The notes: generated by a model from the letters alone, not told the origin. Positions 1 to 10,697 are shown, counted from the first letter of the stretch. The stretch: DNA of 64,000 nucleotides from Pseudomonas putida (GCF_028682175.1 NZ_JANHKS010000015.1:56091-120090); one strand, 5' to 3'. Translations and numbers: made by a program.

Positions 1-718
1 CATTGAGGTGCTTGTTCAGCGCACGTTCTGCGGTGACGCGCACGGCGGTGTCGATGTGGTGCAGTGGCGCCAGCAAGGCGTGAAGCTCTGTGTCGGCAGT
101 GCGGCACTCGATGCCTACGGCACCCTGGCCACCGGCGGGCAGGCTGTCCTCGACGCTGATCGCCGAGGTGATGCGATCTTCGAAGCCAAGGCGAATCAGG
201 CCGGCGGCGGCAAGGATGATCGCGTCGTATTCACCGGCATCGAGCTTGGCCAGACGAGTATTGACGTTGCCGCGCAGGAAATGGATTTTCAGGTCGGGAC
301 GGCGCGCCAGCAACTGGGCTTGACGACGCAGGCTGGACGTACCGACGATGCTGCCGGCAGGCAGATCGTCGAGACTTGCGAAGGAGTTGGACACGAACGC
401 ATCGCGCGGATCTTCTCGCTCACAGATGCAGAACAGGCCCAGCCCCTGGGGGAAATCCATCGGCACGTCTTTCATGGAGTGCACGGCGATGTCCGCTTCG
501 TTTTCCAGCAGGGCGGTTTCCAGCTCCTTGACGAACAGGCCCTTGCCGCCGATTTTCGACAACGGGGAGTCCAGCAGCTTGTCGCCACGGCTGACCATTG
601 GAACCAGGGACACGGCAAGGCCTGGGTGGGCCTGTTCCAGGCGAGCCTTGACGTACTCGGCCTGCCAGAGGGCCAGCGCGCTTTTGCGGGTGGCGATGCG
701 GATTTCGCGAAGGGACAT
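1..718 (-). CDS. hemC: Hydroxymethylbilane synthase (porphobilinogen deaminase), 3' end cut by window edge
   Basis: Cytosolic tetrapyrrole enzyme that links four porphobilinogens into hydroxymethylbilane. The first 239 residues of about 313 are present. The N-terminus reads [20 protein letters not shown], followed by the SRGDKLLD loop, [11 protein letters not shown], the HSMKDVP segment and [11 protein letters not shown], all family hallmarks. The C-terminal domain with the dipyrromethane-binding Cys lies beyond base 1. The start is the ATG at 718 (CAT at 716-718), which gives the exact family N-terminus. It lies downstream of algR on the same strand, the order known in other Pseudomonas. A REP pair fills the 282-bp gap, so it probably also has its own promoter there. 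Confidence 0.97.
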   Translation of the reverse strand, partial: MSLREIRIATRKSALALWQAEYVKARLEQAHPGLAVSLVPMVSRGDKLLDSPLSKIGGKGLFVKELETALLENEADIAVHSMKDVPMDFPQGLGLFCICEREDPRDAFVSNSFASLDDLPAGSIVGTSSLRRQAQLLARRPDLKIHFLRGNVNTRLAKLDAGEYDAIILAAAGLIRLGFEDRITSAISVEDSLPAGGQGAVGIECRTADTELHALLAPLHHIDTAVRVTAERALNKHLN

Positions 719-892
719 GGATCAATCCGTACTGAGTGAATGCGCCGATGATAACAGTTCGGCCCAGACGGGCCGAATGACTGTCTTGTATCCGCACGCA
801 TCATGAACTCAATCGGTGCACGCAGGCCATGCGACGGCGTGTCGCTTCCAAGGGTTGAGACCTGACCGCGATATTACTGCTGGAGACCCGCT

Positions 893-985
893 CCTGTAGG
901 AGTGAGCTTGCTCGCGATAGCGGTGTGTCATGCAGCAAGTTTTTGCCTGACGCACCGCTATCGCGAGCAAGCTCACTCCTACAGG
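893..985. repeat. REP pair, family A (copy 1)
   Basis: Inverted arms CCTGTAGGAGTGAGCTTGCT...CGCGATAGCGGTGTGTCA and its complement face each other around a short spacer. Sits between algR and hemC. The arms carry the GAGCTTGCTC REP core and the inner GCGGTG motif. Confidence 0.95.
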
Positions 986-1000
986 TTCAGCCGAATGGGC

Positions 1001-1747
1001 TCAAAGCTGCTGCATCATCTTGCGCACGCCCGCCACATGCCGGCGGCTGACGATCAGCGCATCGCCATTGAGCCCCTTGAGGAACAGCTGGAAATGCCCC
1101 AGGGGCGTTCGCTGCAGGCGCTCTATACGGTCGCGGGCCACCAGGGCGTTACGGTGGATGCGCACGAAGCGATCACCGAACTCGTCTTCCAGCGCCTTGA
1201 GCGGCTCATCGAGAAGTACCTCGCCGTCTTCGTGGCGCAGGGTCACGTACTTGTGGTCAGCGATGAAATAGATCACGTGATCCAGCGGAATCAGCTCGAT
1301 GCCCTTGCGGGTGCGGGCACTGATGTGGCTGCGCGGGCCGTTGCCGCTTTCGGCAGCGGGCCGGGTCATGGCGGCCAGTTGCACGCGGTTGGGGCGCTCG
1401 GCCTTTTTCAGGGCTTCGAGCAGGTTTTCAGGGCGCACCGGCTTGACCAGATATCCCACGGCGCTGACCTGGAAAGCCTCCAGGGCAAACTCATCATGGG
1501 CGGTACAAAAGACCACTGCCGGAGGGGTGTCGCGTTCGCACAGTTTGGCTGCGACCTGGAGTCCGTCCAGGCCCGGCATGCGAATGTCGAGCAACACCAC
1601 GTCGGGCTTGAGGCTGTCGATCAGCGTCAGGGCTTCTTCGCCATTGGTGGCACTGGGTTCAAGGACCCGATAGCCCTCCAGGTCGCCAACCAGACGGCTC
1701 AGGCGATCGCGGGCTAGGGGTTCGTCATCAACGATCAGGACATTCAT
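1001..1747 (-). CDS. algR: LytTR response regulator AlgR
   Basis: DNA-binding response regulator controlling alginate, type IV pilus and biofilm genes in Pseudomonas. It has 248 residues. The receiver domain (about 1-120) has the acidic pair D7-D8 and phosphoacceptor D54 in VVLLDIRMPGLDG. A LytTR DNA-binding domain (about 140-245) contains FVRIHRNALVARDRIE. The start is the ATG at 1747, which gives the canonical MNVLIVDDEPLARDRL; a longer upstream frame only adds non-conserved residues. It overlaps the stop of algZ by four bases (ATGA), so the two are translationally coupled. A REP pair follows directly downstream. Confidence 0.97.
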   Translation of the reverse strand: MNVLIVDDEPLARDRLSRLVGDLEGYRVLEPSATNGEEALTLIDSLKPDVVLLDIRMPGLDGLQVAAKLCERDTPPAVVFCTAHDEFALEAFQVSAVGYLVKPVRPENLLEALKKAERPNRVQLAAMTRPAAESGNGPRSHISARTRKGIELIPLDHVIYFIADHKYVTLRHEDGEVLLDEPLKALEDEFGDRFVRIHRNALVARDRIERLQRTPLGHFQLFLKGLNGDALIVSRRHVAGVRKMMQQL

Positions 1748-2826
1748 ATTGCTCTGGCTTCCTGCGTGAGTCTCGCACAAGGATAGCGTAGACAGGTGAA
1801 GTGACGACCGTCACGGCGTTCCACGCTCAGACTCGCGAGAGGGCCAAAAAGTGCCGTGATTCGGGCGCCGATATTTGCCAAGGCCTGCTGAGTGCCGCTC
1901 GAAGCCTGCCTCAGGCTGGCTTCTTCATAGGGATTACTGACACGCAATATGAATACTCCCCGTTCGTAGTTCGCCTCGACCCTGACCACCCCGCCTTCGA
2001 CGCGGGGCGCGATACCGTAGATCAATGCGTTCTCAAGTAATGGCTGCAAGGTTAGCTGGGGAATCGGCACATCGTCGGGAATTGCACTGACGTCCCAGTC
2101 CAACTGTAGACGCTCGCCAAGTCGATATTGCTCAATCGATAGATATCGTTTGGCCAACTCCAGCTCATCTCGCCACGTGGTCAGGCTGCCGGGCTTTCCC
2201 AGGCTGGCGCGAAACAGGTCCGACAGATCCAGCACCGCCTGCTCGGCCTTGCGCGGGTCACTGGTGACCAGGCTTGCGATGCTGTTGAGCGTGTTGAACA
2301 GAAAGTGCGGCCGGATCCGCGCCTGCAATGACTCGATCCTGGCCCGCAACTCCGCCTGTTGCTGTTTGCGCCACTGACTCTGCAGATAAAAGTAGCGCAA
2401 CATCAGCGCAGACATGATGAGTGCAATCAACGAATAACGAAGATAGCGCTCGATGTCCCCGTCTGCGGCACTGGCGCCCTCGATCTGACAATAGTCAGTC
2501 ACCCCGGTGCACGCCAACGTCACGGCCACCACCAGCAGGCAACCCAGGGCCCCGGCGATGCCAGGCTTCAAACGCGCGAGCCAGGGCCGCAAGCCGCACA
2601 GCAACGCCGCCGACAGCAGCACGATCCACTGCACGAACAGCGAAATCAAAGCCAGGCGCACCCAGTCGAAGCCCGGATGCATGGGTTCGACCAGCACCAG
2701 GACCAGCACCAGCAGTTCGGCCAGCACGACCAGAACCAGCAGCGCCCCGGGCAGGCACAGTTCCGGAAGGAAGAACTCGGTTCCGGCCGCAGCGCTCTGG
2801 CCCGGATTGTTGCGCTCGATTTGCAT
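1744..2826 (-). CDS. algZ: Membrane sensor histidine kinase AlgZ (FimS)
   Basis: Partner sensor of AlgR in the inner membrane, LytS-type family. It has 360 residues. Four hydrophobic segments lie in the first 150 (about 24-46, 56-78, 88-108, 131-148). The phosphoacceptor region RPHFLFNTLNSIASL has the predicted His at about 174. An HATPase-like C-terminus carries the N-box PLLENALIYG at about 262-271. The G-boxes are weak, which is known for AlgZ. Starts at an ATG 144 bp from the divergent argH. Whether it works mainly as kinase or phosphatase cannot be read from the sequence. Confidence 0.93.
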   Translation of the reverse strand: MQIERNNPGQSAAAGTEFFLPELCLPGALLVLVVLAELLVLVLVLVEPMHPGFDWVRLALISLFVQWIVLLSAALLCGLRPWLARLKPGIAGALGCLLVVAVTLACTGVTDYCQIEGASAADGDIERYLRYSLIALIMSALMLRYFYLQSQWRKQQQAELRARIESLQARIRPHFLFNTLNSIASLVTSDPRKAEQAVLDLSDLFRASLGKPGSLTTWRDELELAKRYLSIEQYRLGERLQLDWDVSAIPDDVPIPQLTLQPLLENALIYGIAPRVEGGVVRVEANYERGVFILRVSNPYEEASLRQASSGTQQALANIGARITALFGPLASLSVERRDGRHFTCLRYPCARLTQEARAI

Positions 2827-2888
2827 GGGTTCAGTCTCTGCCCTCGCGCCCCTGCGGGCAAGCCGCCCGGCATAAAAAACAGCAATGC

Positions 2889-2897
2889 TGTTATCAT
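2889..2897 (+). promoter_or_regulatory. Candidate extended -10 for argH
   Basis: TGTTATCAT (TG-n-TATCAT) lies about 75 bp before the argH ATG in the 144-bp divergent algZ/argH interval. It overlaps the right arm of a small inverted repeat AACAGC-AAT-GCTGTT (2878-2892). No good -35 is visible. Assigned by motif only. Confidence 0.35.
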
Positions 2898-2970
2898 CGC
2901 CCGCGCCTTTTGAAAACGGCGACGCGAATTCTCAATCAGCACAGTAACCAGCACAGCAGCGAGCGAATCC

Positions 2971-4365
<1,395 letters not shown>

Positions 4366-4368
4366 CCC

Positions 4369-4455
4369 GTAGGAGCGCGCTTGCCCGCGATAGCGGTGTG
4401 TCAGTCGACGAATCAGTCATGGACACACCGCCGTCGCGGGCAAGCGCGCTCCTAC
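4369..4455. repeat. REP pair, family B (copy 2)
   Basis: Arms GTAGGAGCGCGCTTGCCCGC and complement, with inner GCGGTGTGTCAG / GACACACCGC. Begins 3 bp after the argH stop and ends 27 bp before the next ATG, so it would lie in any argH read-through transcript. Confidence 0.95.
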
Positions 4456-4482
4456 AAGCAGTACCTTTCCGAGGAGTTCGCC

Positions 4483-4776
4483 ATGAGCGACCAGATCGAC
4501 AACGATGAAGAAGAATTCGCTGGATCGACCCTGATCCAGGCGATCGAAAACCAGATCGAGAGCGACAACCCGCCTGCTGCAAAGGCCACGTTCAACAAGC
4601 TGACGCTGGTGGGTTACGAGCGTGACGACATCCTGGAAATGATGGCCCACGTGCTGGCGTTCGAAATCGACGACATGCTCGAAGCCGATCGCCCGTTCGA
4701 CAACGAGTGGTACGAAAAAGCCCTGCGCGCCCTGCCGGAGCTGCCACCGGGCGTAAAGCTCGAAGACGACGAGTAA
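4483..4776 (+). CDS. Small acidic conserved hypothetical protein
   Basis: It has 97 residues, is very acidic and has no membrane segment or signal peptide. It begins MSDQIDNDEEEFAGSTLIQA and ends in PPGVKLEDDE. The middle looks helical (ATFNKLTLVGYERDDILEMM). I recognise it only as a protein commonly found next to argH in Pseudomonas; no function is known to me. The start is the ATG at 4483 with GAGGAG about 7 bases upstream. A longer upstream frame would run through the REP pair and is rejected. It may be read from the argH promoter across the repeat. Confidence 0.85.
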   Translation: MSDQIDNDEEEFAGSTLIQAIENQIESDNPPAAKATFNKLTLVGYERDDILEMMAHVLAFEIDDMLEADRPFDNEWYEKALRALPELPPGVKLEDDE

Positions 4777-4789
4777 ACGACGAAAACCC

Positions 4790-4879
4790 CGTAGCAGCGC
4801 GGCTTGCCGGCGGGGCGGTGTGTCAGTTGAACAATGTTTGGCTGACACACCGCTCCCGCCGGCAAGCCGTGCTGCTACG
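4790..4879. repeat. REP pair, family C (copy 3)
   Basis: Arms CGTAGCAGC(G/A)CGGCTTGCCGG and complement, with inner GGCGGTGTGTCAG / CTGACACACCGC. The left arm has two differences from the right. Starts 14 bp after the stop of the acidic protein gene. Confidence 0.95.
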
Positions 4880-5052
4880 AGAGCAAGACAATGCCCCGCG
4901 CCAAAACGTCACCTGACGACCGGCCAGATACTTTCTGCAAAACCCCCAGACGCTTACTACACTCCAGATGCCCCGCTGCCGCTTCGAAAACGGGGTTGTC
5001 ACGTCTGCGATGCACTCGCCGCGTCATTCATTAGAAAAAGTCTGGAGCCTCT

Positions 5053-5301
5053 ATGTCGTTCACCCCTGAATTGGTTGCCGAACTGGAAATCCTGTCTCTG
5101 TTCAATCTGCGCAATACCCAGGAGGGCTTGAAGGTCCATCACGTGGCCGCCCCTGCAGCCATCGCTGCCGCCCAACGACTCTTTGACAAAGGCCTGACCA
5201 CTCAGGTCGACGGTGGTTATCTCACAAGCCTCGGGCTGGACGCCGCCGAACACGCGCAATCGCTGCTCATCATTCTGTCTGCCGCCCAGGAAGCGGCCTG
5301 A
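5053..5301 (+). CDS. TIGR02647-type small protein
   Basis: It has 82 residues: MSFTPELVAELEILSLFNLR, then a helical body and a Leu/Ala-rich end (AEHAQSLLIILSAAQEAA). This matches the TIGR02647 family as I remember it, a small Pseudomonas-centred family of unknown function. The fold looks like a compact winged-helix (HLFDKGLTTQVDGGYLTSLGL-like layout), but DNA binding is only a guess. The ATG at 5053 is the first in frame. It is followed by a perfect 12-bp-stem hairpin before cyaA. Confidence 0.8.
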   Translation: MSFTPELVAELEILSLFNLRNTQEGLKVHHVAAPAAIAAAQRLFDKGLTTQVDGGYLTSLGLDAAEHAQSLLIILSAAQEAA

Positions 5302-5312
5302 GGTCGCCCGCT

Positions 5313-5354
5313 CGCGAAACCTTTGCTCAGGATGTGTGAAATAAAGGTTTCGCG
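5313..5354. repeat. Perfect 12-bp inverted repeat upstream of cyaA
   Basis: CGCGAAACCTTT (5313-5324) and AAAGGTTTCGCG (5343-5354) pair perfectly around an 18-nt loop. It lies 12 bp after the TIGR02647 stop and about 150 bp before cyaA. There is no long T-run after it, so it is an imperfect terminator candidate or a protein site. Unlike the REP families in this window. Confidence 0.7.
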
Positions 5355-5505
5355 AACCCTTCATTTATAAGATGCTGCGCCGATAGAATTCTGACGCCAG
5401 AAAAAACACTAACAGTCGCGTCAACGACCGTTGCTCGCCCCTGTACCTTCTTCCTGCCGTCCAGTTCGCCACCCCAGCAGTGCCGCTCGCCGGCCTTGAG
5501 TCGCG

Positions 5506-8355
5506 ATGACGCGTAGTTTCGAAATCCGCCCCGACCTGGATGAGGGCATCGACCGCAAGGTTCTCAGCCAGTTACGCAACCGCTTCCTGACCCTCAATGA
5601 AGGGCGGATCGCGCGTGCCAATGAAGGTCTGTCCACACGTCAGCAATCGGTTCTGGCGCTGCTGCCGCTGTTCTTTCACGTCAATCACCCGCTGCTGCCC
5701 GGCTATGTGTCCGGCGCCACGCCTGCGGGTGTTTCAAATTACGAACCCGACGCCCAGGCCCTTGCCGAAGCCCAGCGCCTGACCCGCTCGTTTTCCTACA
5801 GACCGAAGCGCGGCAGTGCGCCGCAACCGATCCACGGCATCTTCCTGATGGGCAGCCTGGGCACCCTCGCCCAGGCCGATCACAGCGACATGGACGTGTG
5901 GATCTGCCACGACACCCTGCTTCCCCCCGAGCAGGTGCAGGAGCTGCGCAAGAAATGCCAGGCGCTGGAAACCTGGGCAGCGACCATGGGCGCCGAGGTG
6001 CACTTTTTCCTGATCGACCCGCAGCGCTTCGTGCTGGGCGAGCGCGACGCGCAACTGAGCGGCGAAGACTGCGGGACCACCCAGCACTACCTGCTGCTGG
6101 ACGAGTTCTACCGCACGGCCATCTGGCTGGCCGGGCGCACGCCGATGTGGTGGCTGGTGCCTGTCTACGAAGAATCCCGTTACGCCGAATACACCCATAC
6201 GCTGCTGTCCAAGCGCTTCATTCGGGCCGATGAGGCCATCGACCTGGGTAACATGTCCCACATCCCGCCAGGAGAATTCATCGGCGCAGGGTTGTGGCAA
6301 CTGTTCAAGGGGATCGAATCGCCCTACAAGTCAGTGCTCAAGTTGCTGCTGACCGAGGTCTACGCCAGCGAACATCCGAACGTGCAGTGCCTGAGCATGC
6401 GCCTCAAGCAGCAGGTGTTCGCCAACCGCACCGACCTCGACGAGCTGGACCCCTACATGATGGTCTACCGTCGCATCGAGGAGTACCTGCTGGGCCGCGG
6501 CGAAACCGAGCGGCTGGAGCTGGTGCGGCGCAGCCTGTACCTGAAAGTGAACAAGAAACTCACCGGTCTGCCGCGCCAGCGCACCACCAGTTGGCAGCGC
6601 CAGTTGCTCGACAAGCTGGCCAGGGAATGGAAATGGGACGAGCGCCAACTGGCGCTGCTCGACAGCCGCAGCCAGTGGAAGGTGCGCCAGGTCGCCAGCG
6701 AGCGCCGGGCGCTGGTCAGCGAGCTGAATTACAGCTACCGCTTCCTGACCCAGTTCGCCCGAAACCAGAACGTCATCAGCTCGATCAACAAACGCGACCT
6801 GAGCGTGCTCGGACGCAGGCTTTACGCAGCCTTCGAGCGCAAGGCGGGCAAGGTCGAGTTCGTCAATCCCGGCATCGCCCCGGACCTGGCCGAGGACACC
6901 CTGACGCTGGTGCAGTCGCCCAACAAGCTTGAGCCCGGCAAGTACCAGTGGGGCCTCTACAACGGCAATCTCGGCATCCAGGAGTGGGAACATTTCGCGC
7001 CGATCAAGCGCAGCCGCGAATTGCTGGAGCTGCTCGCCTGGTGTCATCGCAACAATGTGATCGACAGCAGCACCCGCCTGGCGCTGCACCCCGGCACCAG
7101 TGACCTGACCGAATTCGAGCTGTTCAACCTGCAAGGCGCCTTGCAACAGAGCCTGCCGATGCCACTGGGCGTGGTGAGTGAAGAAGCGCTGTTGCGCCCC
7201 AGCGTGCCGACGGAAATCCTGTTGCTAGTGAATGTGGGCGTCGATCCGCTCAAGCACCACAAGGACCTGAACATCCTGATGACCACCGAGCGCACGGACT
7301 CGCTCAGTTACGCAGGCGTGCGGGAAAACCTGGTGCTGACCCTCGACCAGATCACCCTCAACAGCTGGAACGAGGTGCTGGTCAGCCGCTTCGATGGCCC
7401 ATACGCGCTGCTCGACTGCCTGACCGAACTGCTCAATCACCTGCCCGATTCGCAGCCCAGACCGGTGATTCGTGTGCGCTGTTTCTGCCACAACCGCGCC
7501 CCGGCCATCGCCCAGCGGGTCGAGGAGCTGGTCAATACCGCGCAGTTGCTCTTGGCCAGGCGGCTGAATCATCGCTACCTGATCCAGATCGAGCAGAAGT
7601 ATCACGTGCTGGAGATGACGCCGGGCCAGGTCACTCACGTCCCGCTCGATAAGCTGCCGGCGCTGTACGACTATCTGGGCGAGGAATTGCCCGATTACAG
7701 CCCGATCCATCTGGACCCGCAGGCGCTGGATGACAGCGATCTGTCGCTGATCATTCCTCACGGCCAGCCAGAATGTATCCAGGTGTTCTACCGCATCAGC
7801 GAGCCCTGGGCCGATCTGTACGTACTCGATGAGCACAATGCGCTGTGGCACCAGCGCCTGCCCTGGCACGACGAGCCCAGCCTGCTGATGCCGATCCAGC
7901 GCTTCCTGCAATCGCTGATGTACCGCCGCGGGGCATTGCTGCCGCTGGACAACCCGATGGATCCGCAGGTGCTGGAAACCCTGTACTACCGCATCACCCC
8001 GGACGGCAGCGCCCGCGCGCGGCGTATCGAGCAGCGGCTGGCGCCCGTGACCCGCACCGACAAACCGTTCTACGACGTGCAGGCCATCGTCGAGGAAGCC
8101 GCGCCGGGTGAGGTCAACGTCACGCTGTACTGCGATGGCATGGAGTTTTCGGAGCTGGAATTCGGCGAGCAACTGTTCAGCATCGTGGCCCGGCAGATCC
8201 TTGACCGGCGCAGCGAGCCGCAGCGCTATCGTTGCTACATCACGGACCTGGATCTATCCGGTGTGCTGACGGAAACCCGCGGCCAGACGATCCTGTTTCT
8301 GCGCTACAAGGCCGAGCTTGAGAAGTCGCTGAATGATGCGATGGATGAGGCTTGA
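5506..8355 (+). CDS. cyaA: Class I adenylate cyclase
   Basis: Makes cAMP from ATP in the cytoplasm. It has 949 residues, with the length and layout of the enterobacterial/Pseudomonas class I enzyme. The N-terminal catalytic part carries the nucleotidyltransferase signature MGSLGTLAQADHSDMDVW (about 117-134), followed by the long C-terminal regulatory region. The ATG at 5506 follows a weak ribosome site (TTGAG). cyaY lies on the opposite strand downstream, as in E. coli. In pseudomonads with a second CyaB enzyme, CyaA usually contributes a minor cAMP pool; that is family knowledge, not seen here. Confidence 0.97.
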   Translation: MTRSFEIRPDLDEGIDRKVLSQLRNRFLTLNEGRIARANEGLSTRQQSVLALLPLFFHVNHPLLPGYVSGATPAGVSNYEPDAQALAEAQRLTRSFSYRPKRGSAPQPIHGIFLMGSLGTLAQADHSDMDVWICHDTLLPPEQVQELRKKCQALETWAATMGAEVHFFLIDPQRFVLGERDAQLSGEDCGTTQHYLLLDEFYRTAIWLAGRTPMWWLVPVYEESRYAEYTHTLLSKRFIRADEAIDLGNMSHIPPGEFIGAGLWQLFKGIESPYKSVLKLLLTEVYASEHPNVQCLSMRLKQQVFANRTDLDELDPYMMVYRRIEEYLLGRGETERLELVRRSLYLKVNKKLTGLPRQRTTSWQRQLLDKLAREWKWDERQLALLDSRSQWKVRQVASERRALVSELNYSYRFLTQFARNQNVISSINKRDLSVLGRRLYAAFERKAGKVEFVNPGIAPDLAEDTLTLVQSPNKLEPGKYQWGLYNGNLGIQEWEHFAPIKRSRELLELLAWCHRNNVIDSSTRLALHPGTSDLTEFELFNLQGALQQSLPMPLGVVSEEALLRPSVPTEILLLVNVGVDPLKHHKDLNILMTTERTDSLSYAGVRENLVLTLDQITLNSWNEVLVSRFDGPYALLDCLTELLNHLPDSQPRPVIRVRCFCHNRAPAIAQRVEELVNTAQLLLARRLNHRYLIQIEQKYHVLEMTPGQVTHVPLDKLPALYDYLGEELPDYSPIHLDPQALDDSDLSLIIPHGQPECIQVFYRISEPWADLYVLDEHNALWHQRLPWHDEPSLLMPIQRFLQSLMYRRGALLPLDNPMDPQVLETLYYRITPDGSARARRIEQRLAPVTRTDKPFYDVQAIVEEAAPGEVNVTLYCDGMEFSELEFGEQLFSIVARQILDRRSEPQRYRCYITDLDLSGVLTETRGQTILFLRYKAELEKSLNDAMDEA

Positions 8356-8372
8356 TCCCACAAGTCACACCA

Positions 8373-8469
8373 CCCCGTAGCAGCACGGCTTGCCGGCGGG
8401 AGCGGTGTGTCAGCCAGACATTTTCCAACTGACACACCGCTCCCGCCGGCAAGCCGTGCTGCTACGGGG
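8373..8469. repeat. REP pair, family C (copy 4)
   Basis: Near-perfect arms CCCCGTAGCAGCACGGCTTG and complement, with inner GAGCGGTGTGTCAG / CTGACACACCGCTC. Fills the convergent gap between cyaA and the DUF1289 gene, so it could serve as the 3' structure of both transcripts. Confidence 0.95.
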
Positions 8470-8472
8470 GAG

Positions 8473-8694
8473 CTAGGCGTCCAGACGACGTCGCTCGGCC
8501 TGGCGCACGATCTCGCGCCGGCGCTCGTCGGTTGCCGCACGCCATTCGCGGATGTCTTCGACGTGGCGCAGGCATCCGGTACACACTTTCTGCTCATCGA
8601 GCCGGCACACGCTGATGCACGGCGAAGGCACCGCCGGGCTGACGTTGCTGAACAGCGGCTTGGGCGGGCGGACGGGGGCGGTGCTGGTGGTCAC
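8473..8694 (-). CDS. DUF1289 cysteine-cluster protein
   Basis: It has 73 residues. The Cys pattern PSPCISVCRLDEQKVCTGC followed by LRHVEDIREW is the DUF1289 hallmark, a putative small metal or Fe-S binding domain of unknown role. The GTG at 8694 is chosen because it begins three bases after the cyaY stop and gives VTTSTAPVRPPKP; no ATG in frame is plausible. No strong ribosome site is seen, so translational coupling to cyaY is likely. Pairing with the frataxin-like CyaY fits an Fe-S context, but that is inference. Confidence 0.85.
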   Translation of the reverse strand: MTTSTAPVRPPKPLFSNVSPAVPSPCISVCRLDEQKVCTGCLRHVEDIREWRAATDERRREIVRQAERRRLDA

Positions 8695-8696
8695 GA

Positions 8697-9038
8697 TCAG
8701 TTGCCGTCGATGGCTTCGAAGTCGATTTCCACGCCGGCCTGCTTCAGCGCCAGGCGGCCGAGCATCTCGCCCAGCAGCTCTTCGGTCTTGTCGCAGACCC
8801 AACGCTTTTCCTCGGCGTCGTAGTCGAAGTGAAAACCGCCTGCGACAGCGGCCAGCCAGAGCTGACGCAGCGGCTCCTGGCGGCTGAAGATGAATTGAGT
8901 GCCGTTCTCGAATTTCACGGTCAGCACGCCGGCCGAACTCTCAAGGTCCAGGTCCAGGTCGCTCTCGTCGAAAATATCTTCGAGCTTTTCTTGGGTCGCA
9001 TCGACCAGGTCGTGAAAACGGGCTTCGGTCAAACTCAT
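8697..9038 (-). CDS. cyaY: Frataxin-like iron-sulfur assembly protein CyaY
   Basis: Iron-binding regulator of Fe-S cluster assembly that acts on IscS. It has 113 residues, the family length. The acidic first helix ([17 protein letters not shown]) and the core [18 protein letters not shown], then [20 protein letters not shown], are typical. The ATG at 9038 gives [13 protein letters not shown]. Divergent from lptM and followed at once by the DUF1289 gene. Confidence 0.96.
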   Translation of the reverse strand: MSLTEARFHDLVDATQEKLEDIFDESDLDLDLESSAGVLTVKFENGTQFIFSRQEPLRQLWLAAVAGGFHFDYDAEEKRWVCDKTEELLGEMLGRLALKQAGVEIDFEAIDGN

Positions 9039-9236
9039 TGCAGGAACCTCGAAAGTGTCTACTGATGGCGCAGCGACGCAAGATACGGTCGCTTACAGCC
9101 AATTGCAAAGCATACCCGCCCTTCGGCGACTTGCCGCGCCAAAAAAACGCACGTTCATCGGCAGGCACACCGGCGGTTGCGTCAAAGCCCCGCCGGACGG
9201 GAACCCTGGCGCATAGGCAATCTGTCGGGTGGTGGG

Positions 9237-9242
9237 TATACT
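9237..9242 (+). promoter_or_regulatory. Candidate -10 for lptM-lysA operon
   Basis: TATACT sits 36 bp before the lptM ATG in the 239-bp divergent cyaY/lptM gap. No clear -35 is present at 17 bp. A transcription start near 9249 would give a leader of about 30 nt. Confidence 0.45.
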
Positions 9243-9277
9243 CGGGCGCAATTAATGCTTATCCAAAGGATTTCGCC

Positions 9278-9436
9278 ATGAAGCGCCTGATTTCCTCACT
9301 GGCCGCGCTGCTTGCTGTCGCGTGCCTGGTCTCTGCCTGCGGTCAGAAAGGTCCACTGTATCTGCCAGACGACGAACAGTCCGATGCACCTGGCGCCCAG
9401 ACCAAATCGCACTCGCACAAGCATTCGACCTACTAG
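9278..9436 (+). CDS. lptM: Small lipoprotein LptM (YifL/LppL family)
   Basis: It has 52 residues. Signal peptide [20 protein letters not shown] with lipobox LVSAC puts the lipidated Cys at about 21, followed by the family motif [12 protein letters not shown] and a His-rich tail ([10 protein letters not shown]). Known role in E. coli: helps disulfide maturation of the LptD/LptE lipopolysaccharide translocon. The start is the ATG at 9278 with AAAGGA 7 bases upstream; a longer upstream frame has no ribosome site. The lysA ATG follows 9 bp after its stop, so the two are probably cotranscribed. Confidence 0.93.
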   Translation: MKRLISSLAALLAVACLVSACGQKGPLYLPDDEQSDAPGAQTKSHSHKHSTY

Positions 9437-9445
9437 GGATCAGCC

Positions 9446-10693
9446 ATGGAAGCCTTCAACTACCGCGGCGGTGAGCTGTTCGCGGAAGGCGTGGCATTGT
9501 CTGCCATCGCCGAGCGGTTCGGCACGCCGACCTACGTCTATTCTCGCGCTCACATCGAGGCGCAATACCGCGCCTACGCCGATGCCCTGAGCGGCATGCC
9601 GCACCTGGTGTGCTTCGCGGTCAAGGCCAACTCCAACCTGGGCGTGCTCAATGTGCTGGCGCGCCTGGGTGCCGGTTTCGACATCGTTTCCCGTGGCGAA
9701 CTGGAGCGCGTGCTGGCCGCAGGCGGCCAGGGCGACAAGATCGTCTTCTCCGGCGTCGGCAAGACCCGTGACGACATGCGCCGCGCCCTTGAAGTGGGCG
9801 TGCATTGCTTCAACGTCGAATCCACCGACGAACTGGAGCGCCTGCAGGTCGTGGCCGCCGAAATGGGCGTGCGCGCCCCGGTTTCGCTGCGTGTGAACCC
9901 CGACGTTGACGCGGGCACCCACCCGTACATTTCCACGGGCCTCAAAGAAAACAAGTTCGGCATCGGCATCGAGCAGGCCGAAGACGTGTACATCCGCGCG
10001 GCCCAGTTGCCGAACCTGGAAGTGATCGGCGTCGATTGCCACATCGGTTCGCAACTGACCACCCTGTCGCCTTTCGTCGATGCGCTGGATCGCCTGCTGG
10101 ACCTGGTCGACCGTCTGAGCGACTGCGGCATCCAGCTGCGTCACCTGGATCTGGGTGGCGGCCTGGGCGTGCGCTACCGCGACGAAGAGCCGCCGCTGGC
10201 CGGCGACTACATCAAGGCCGTGCGTGAGCGCCTGGCCGGTCGCGACCTGGCGCTGATGTTCGAGCCGGGTCGTTTTATCGTCGCCAACGCAGGCGTACTG
10301 GTGACCCAGGTCGAGTACCTCAAGCACACCGAACACAAGGATTTCGCCATCGTCGATGCGGCCATGAACGACCTGATTCGTCCGGCGCTGTACCAGGCCT
10401 GGATGAATGTCACGGCGGTCAAGCCACGCGACGGCGCGACCCGCACCTACGACATCGTTGGCCCGATCTGCGAAACCGGCGACTTCCTGGCCAAGGAGCG
10501 CGAACTGGCACTGGCCGAAGGCGATCTGCTGGCTGTGCACTCTGCCGGCGCCTACGGTTTCGTCATGAGCTCCAACTACAACACCCGCGGGCGTGCCGCC
10601 GAGGTTCTGGTGGATGGCGATCAGGCATTCGAAGTGCGTCGTCGTGAAACCGTGACTGAGCTGTTTGCCGGCGAAAGCCTGCTGCCGGAGTAA
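9446..10693 (+). CDS. lysA: Diaminopimelate decarboxylase
   Basis: Last step of lysine synthesis, meso-diaminopimelate to lysine, PLP-dependent. It has 415 residues. The PLP lysine is K60 in CFAVKANSN. The barrel carries the HIGSQ motif, the glycine-rich [11 protein letters not shown] and the C-terminal [11 protein letters not shown] with the cross-subunit Cys. The ATG at 9446 follows AGGGATC. It sits in the lptM-lysA-dapF order with 4 bp to dapF, so the two diaminopimelate-pathway enzymes are coupled. Confidence 0.98.
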   Translation: MEAFNYRGGELFAEGVALSAIAERFGTPTYVYSRAHIEAQYRAYADALSGMPHLVCFAVKANSNLGVLNVLARLGAGFDIVSRGELERVLAAGGQGDKIVFSGVGKTRDDMRRALEVGVHCFNVESTDELERLQVVAAEMGVRAPVSLRVNPDVDAGTHPYISTGLKENKFGIGIEQAEDVYIRAAQLPNLEVIGVDCHIGSQLTTLSPFVDALDRLLDLVDRLSDCGIQLRHLDLGGGLGVRYRDEEPPLAGDYIKAVRERLAGRDLALMFEPGRFIVANAGVLVTQVEYLKHTEHKDFAIVDAAMNDLIRPALYQAWMNVTAVKPRDGATRTYDIVGPICETGDFLAKERELALAEGDLLAVHSAGAYGFVMSSNYNTRGRAAEVLVDGDQAFEVRRRETVTELFAGESLLPE

Positions 10694-10697
10694 GCCC

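Noticed and set aside
9038..9277. N-terminal extension of lptM in frame
   Set aside because: The signal peptide and ribosome site place the start at 9278; the extension has no support.
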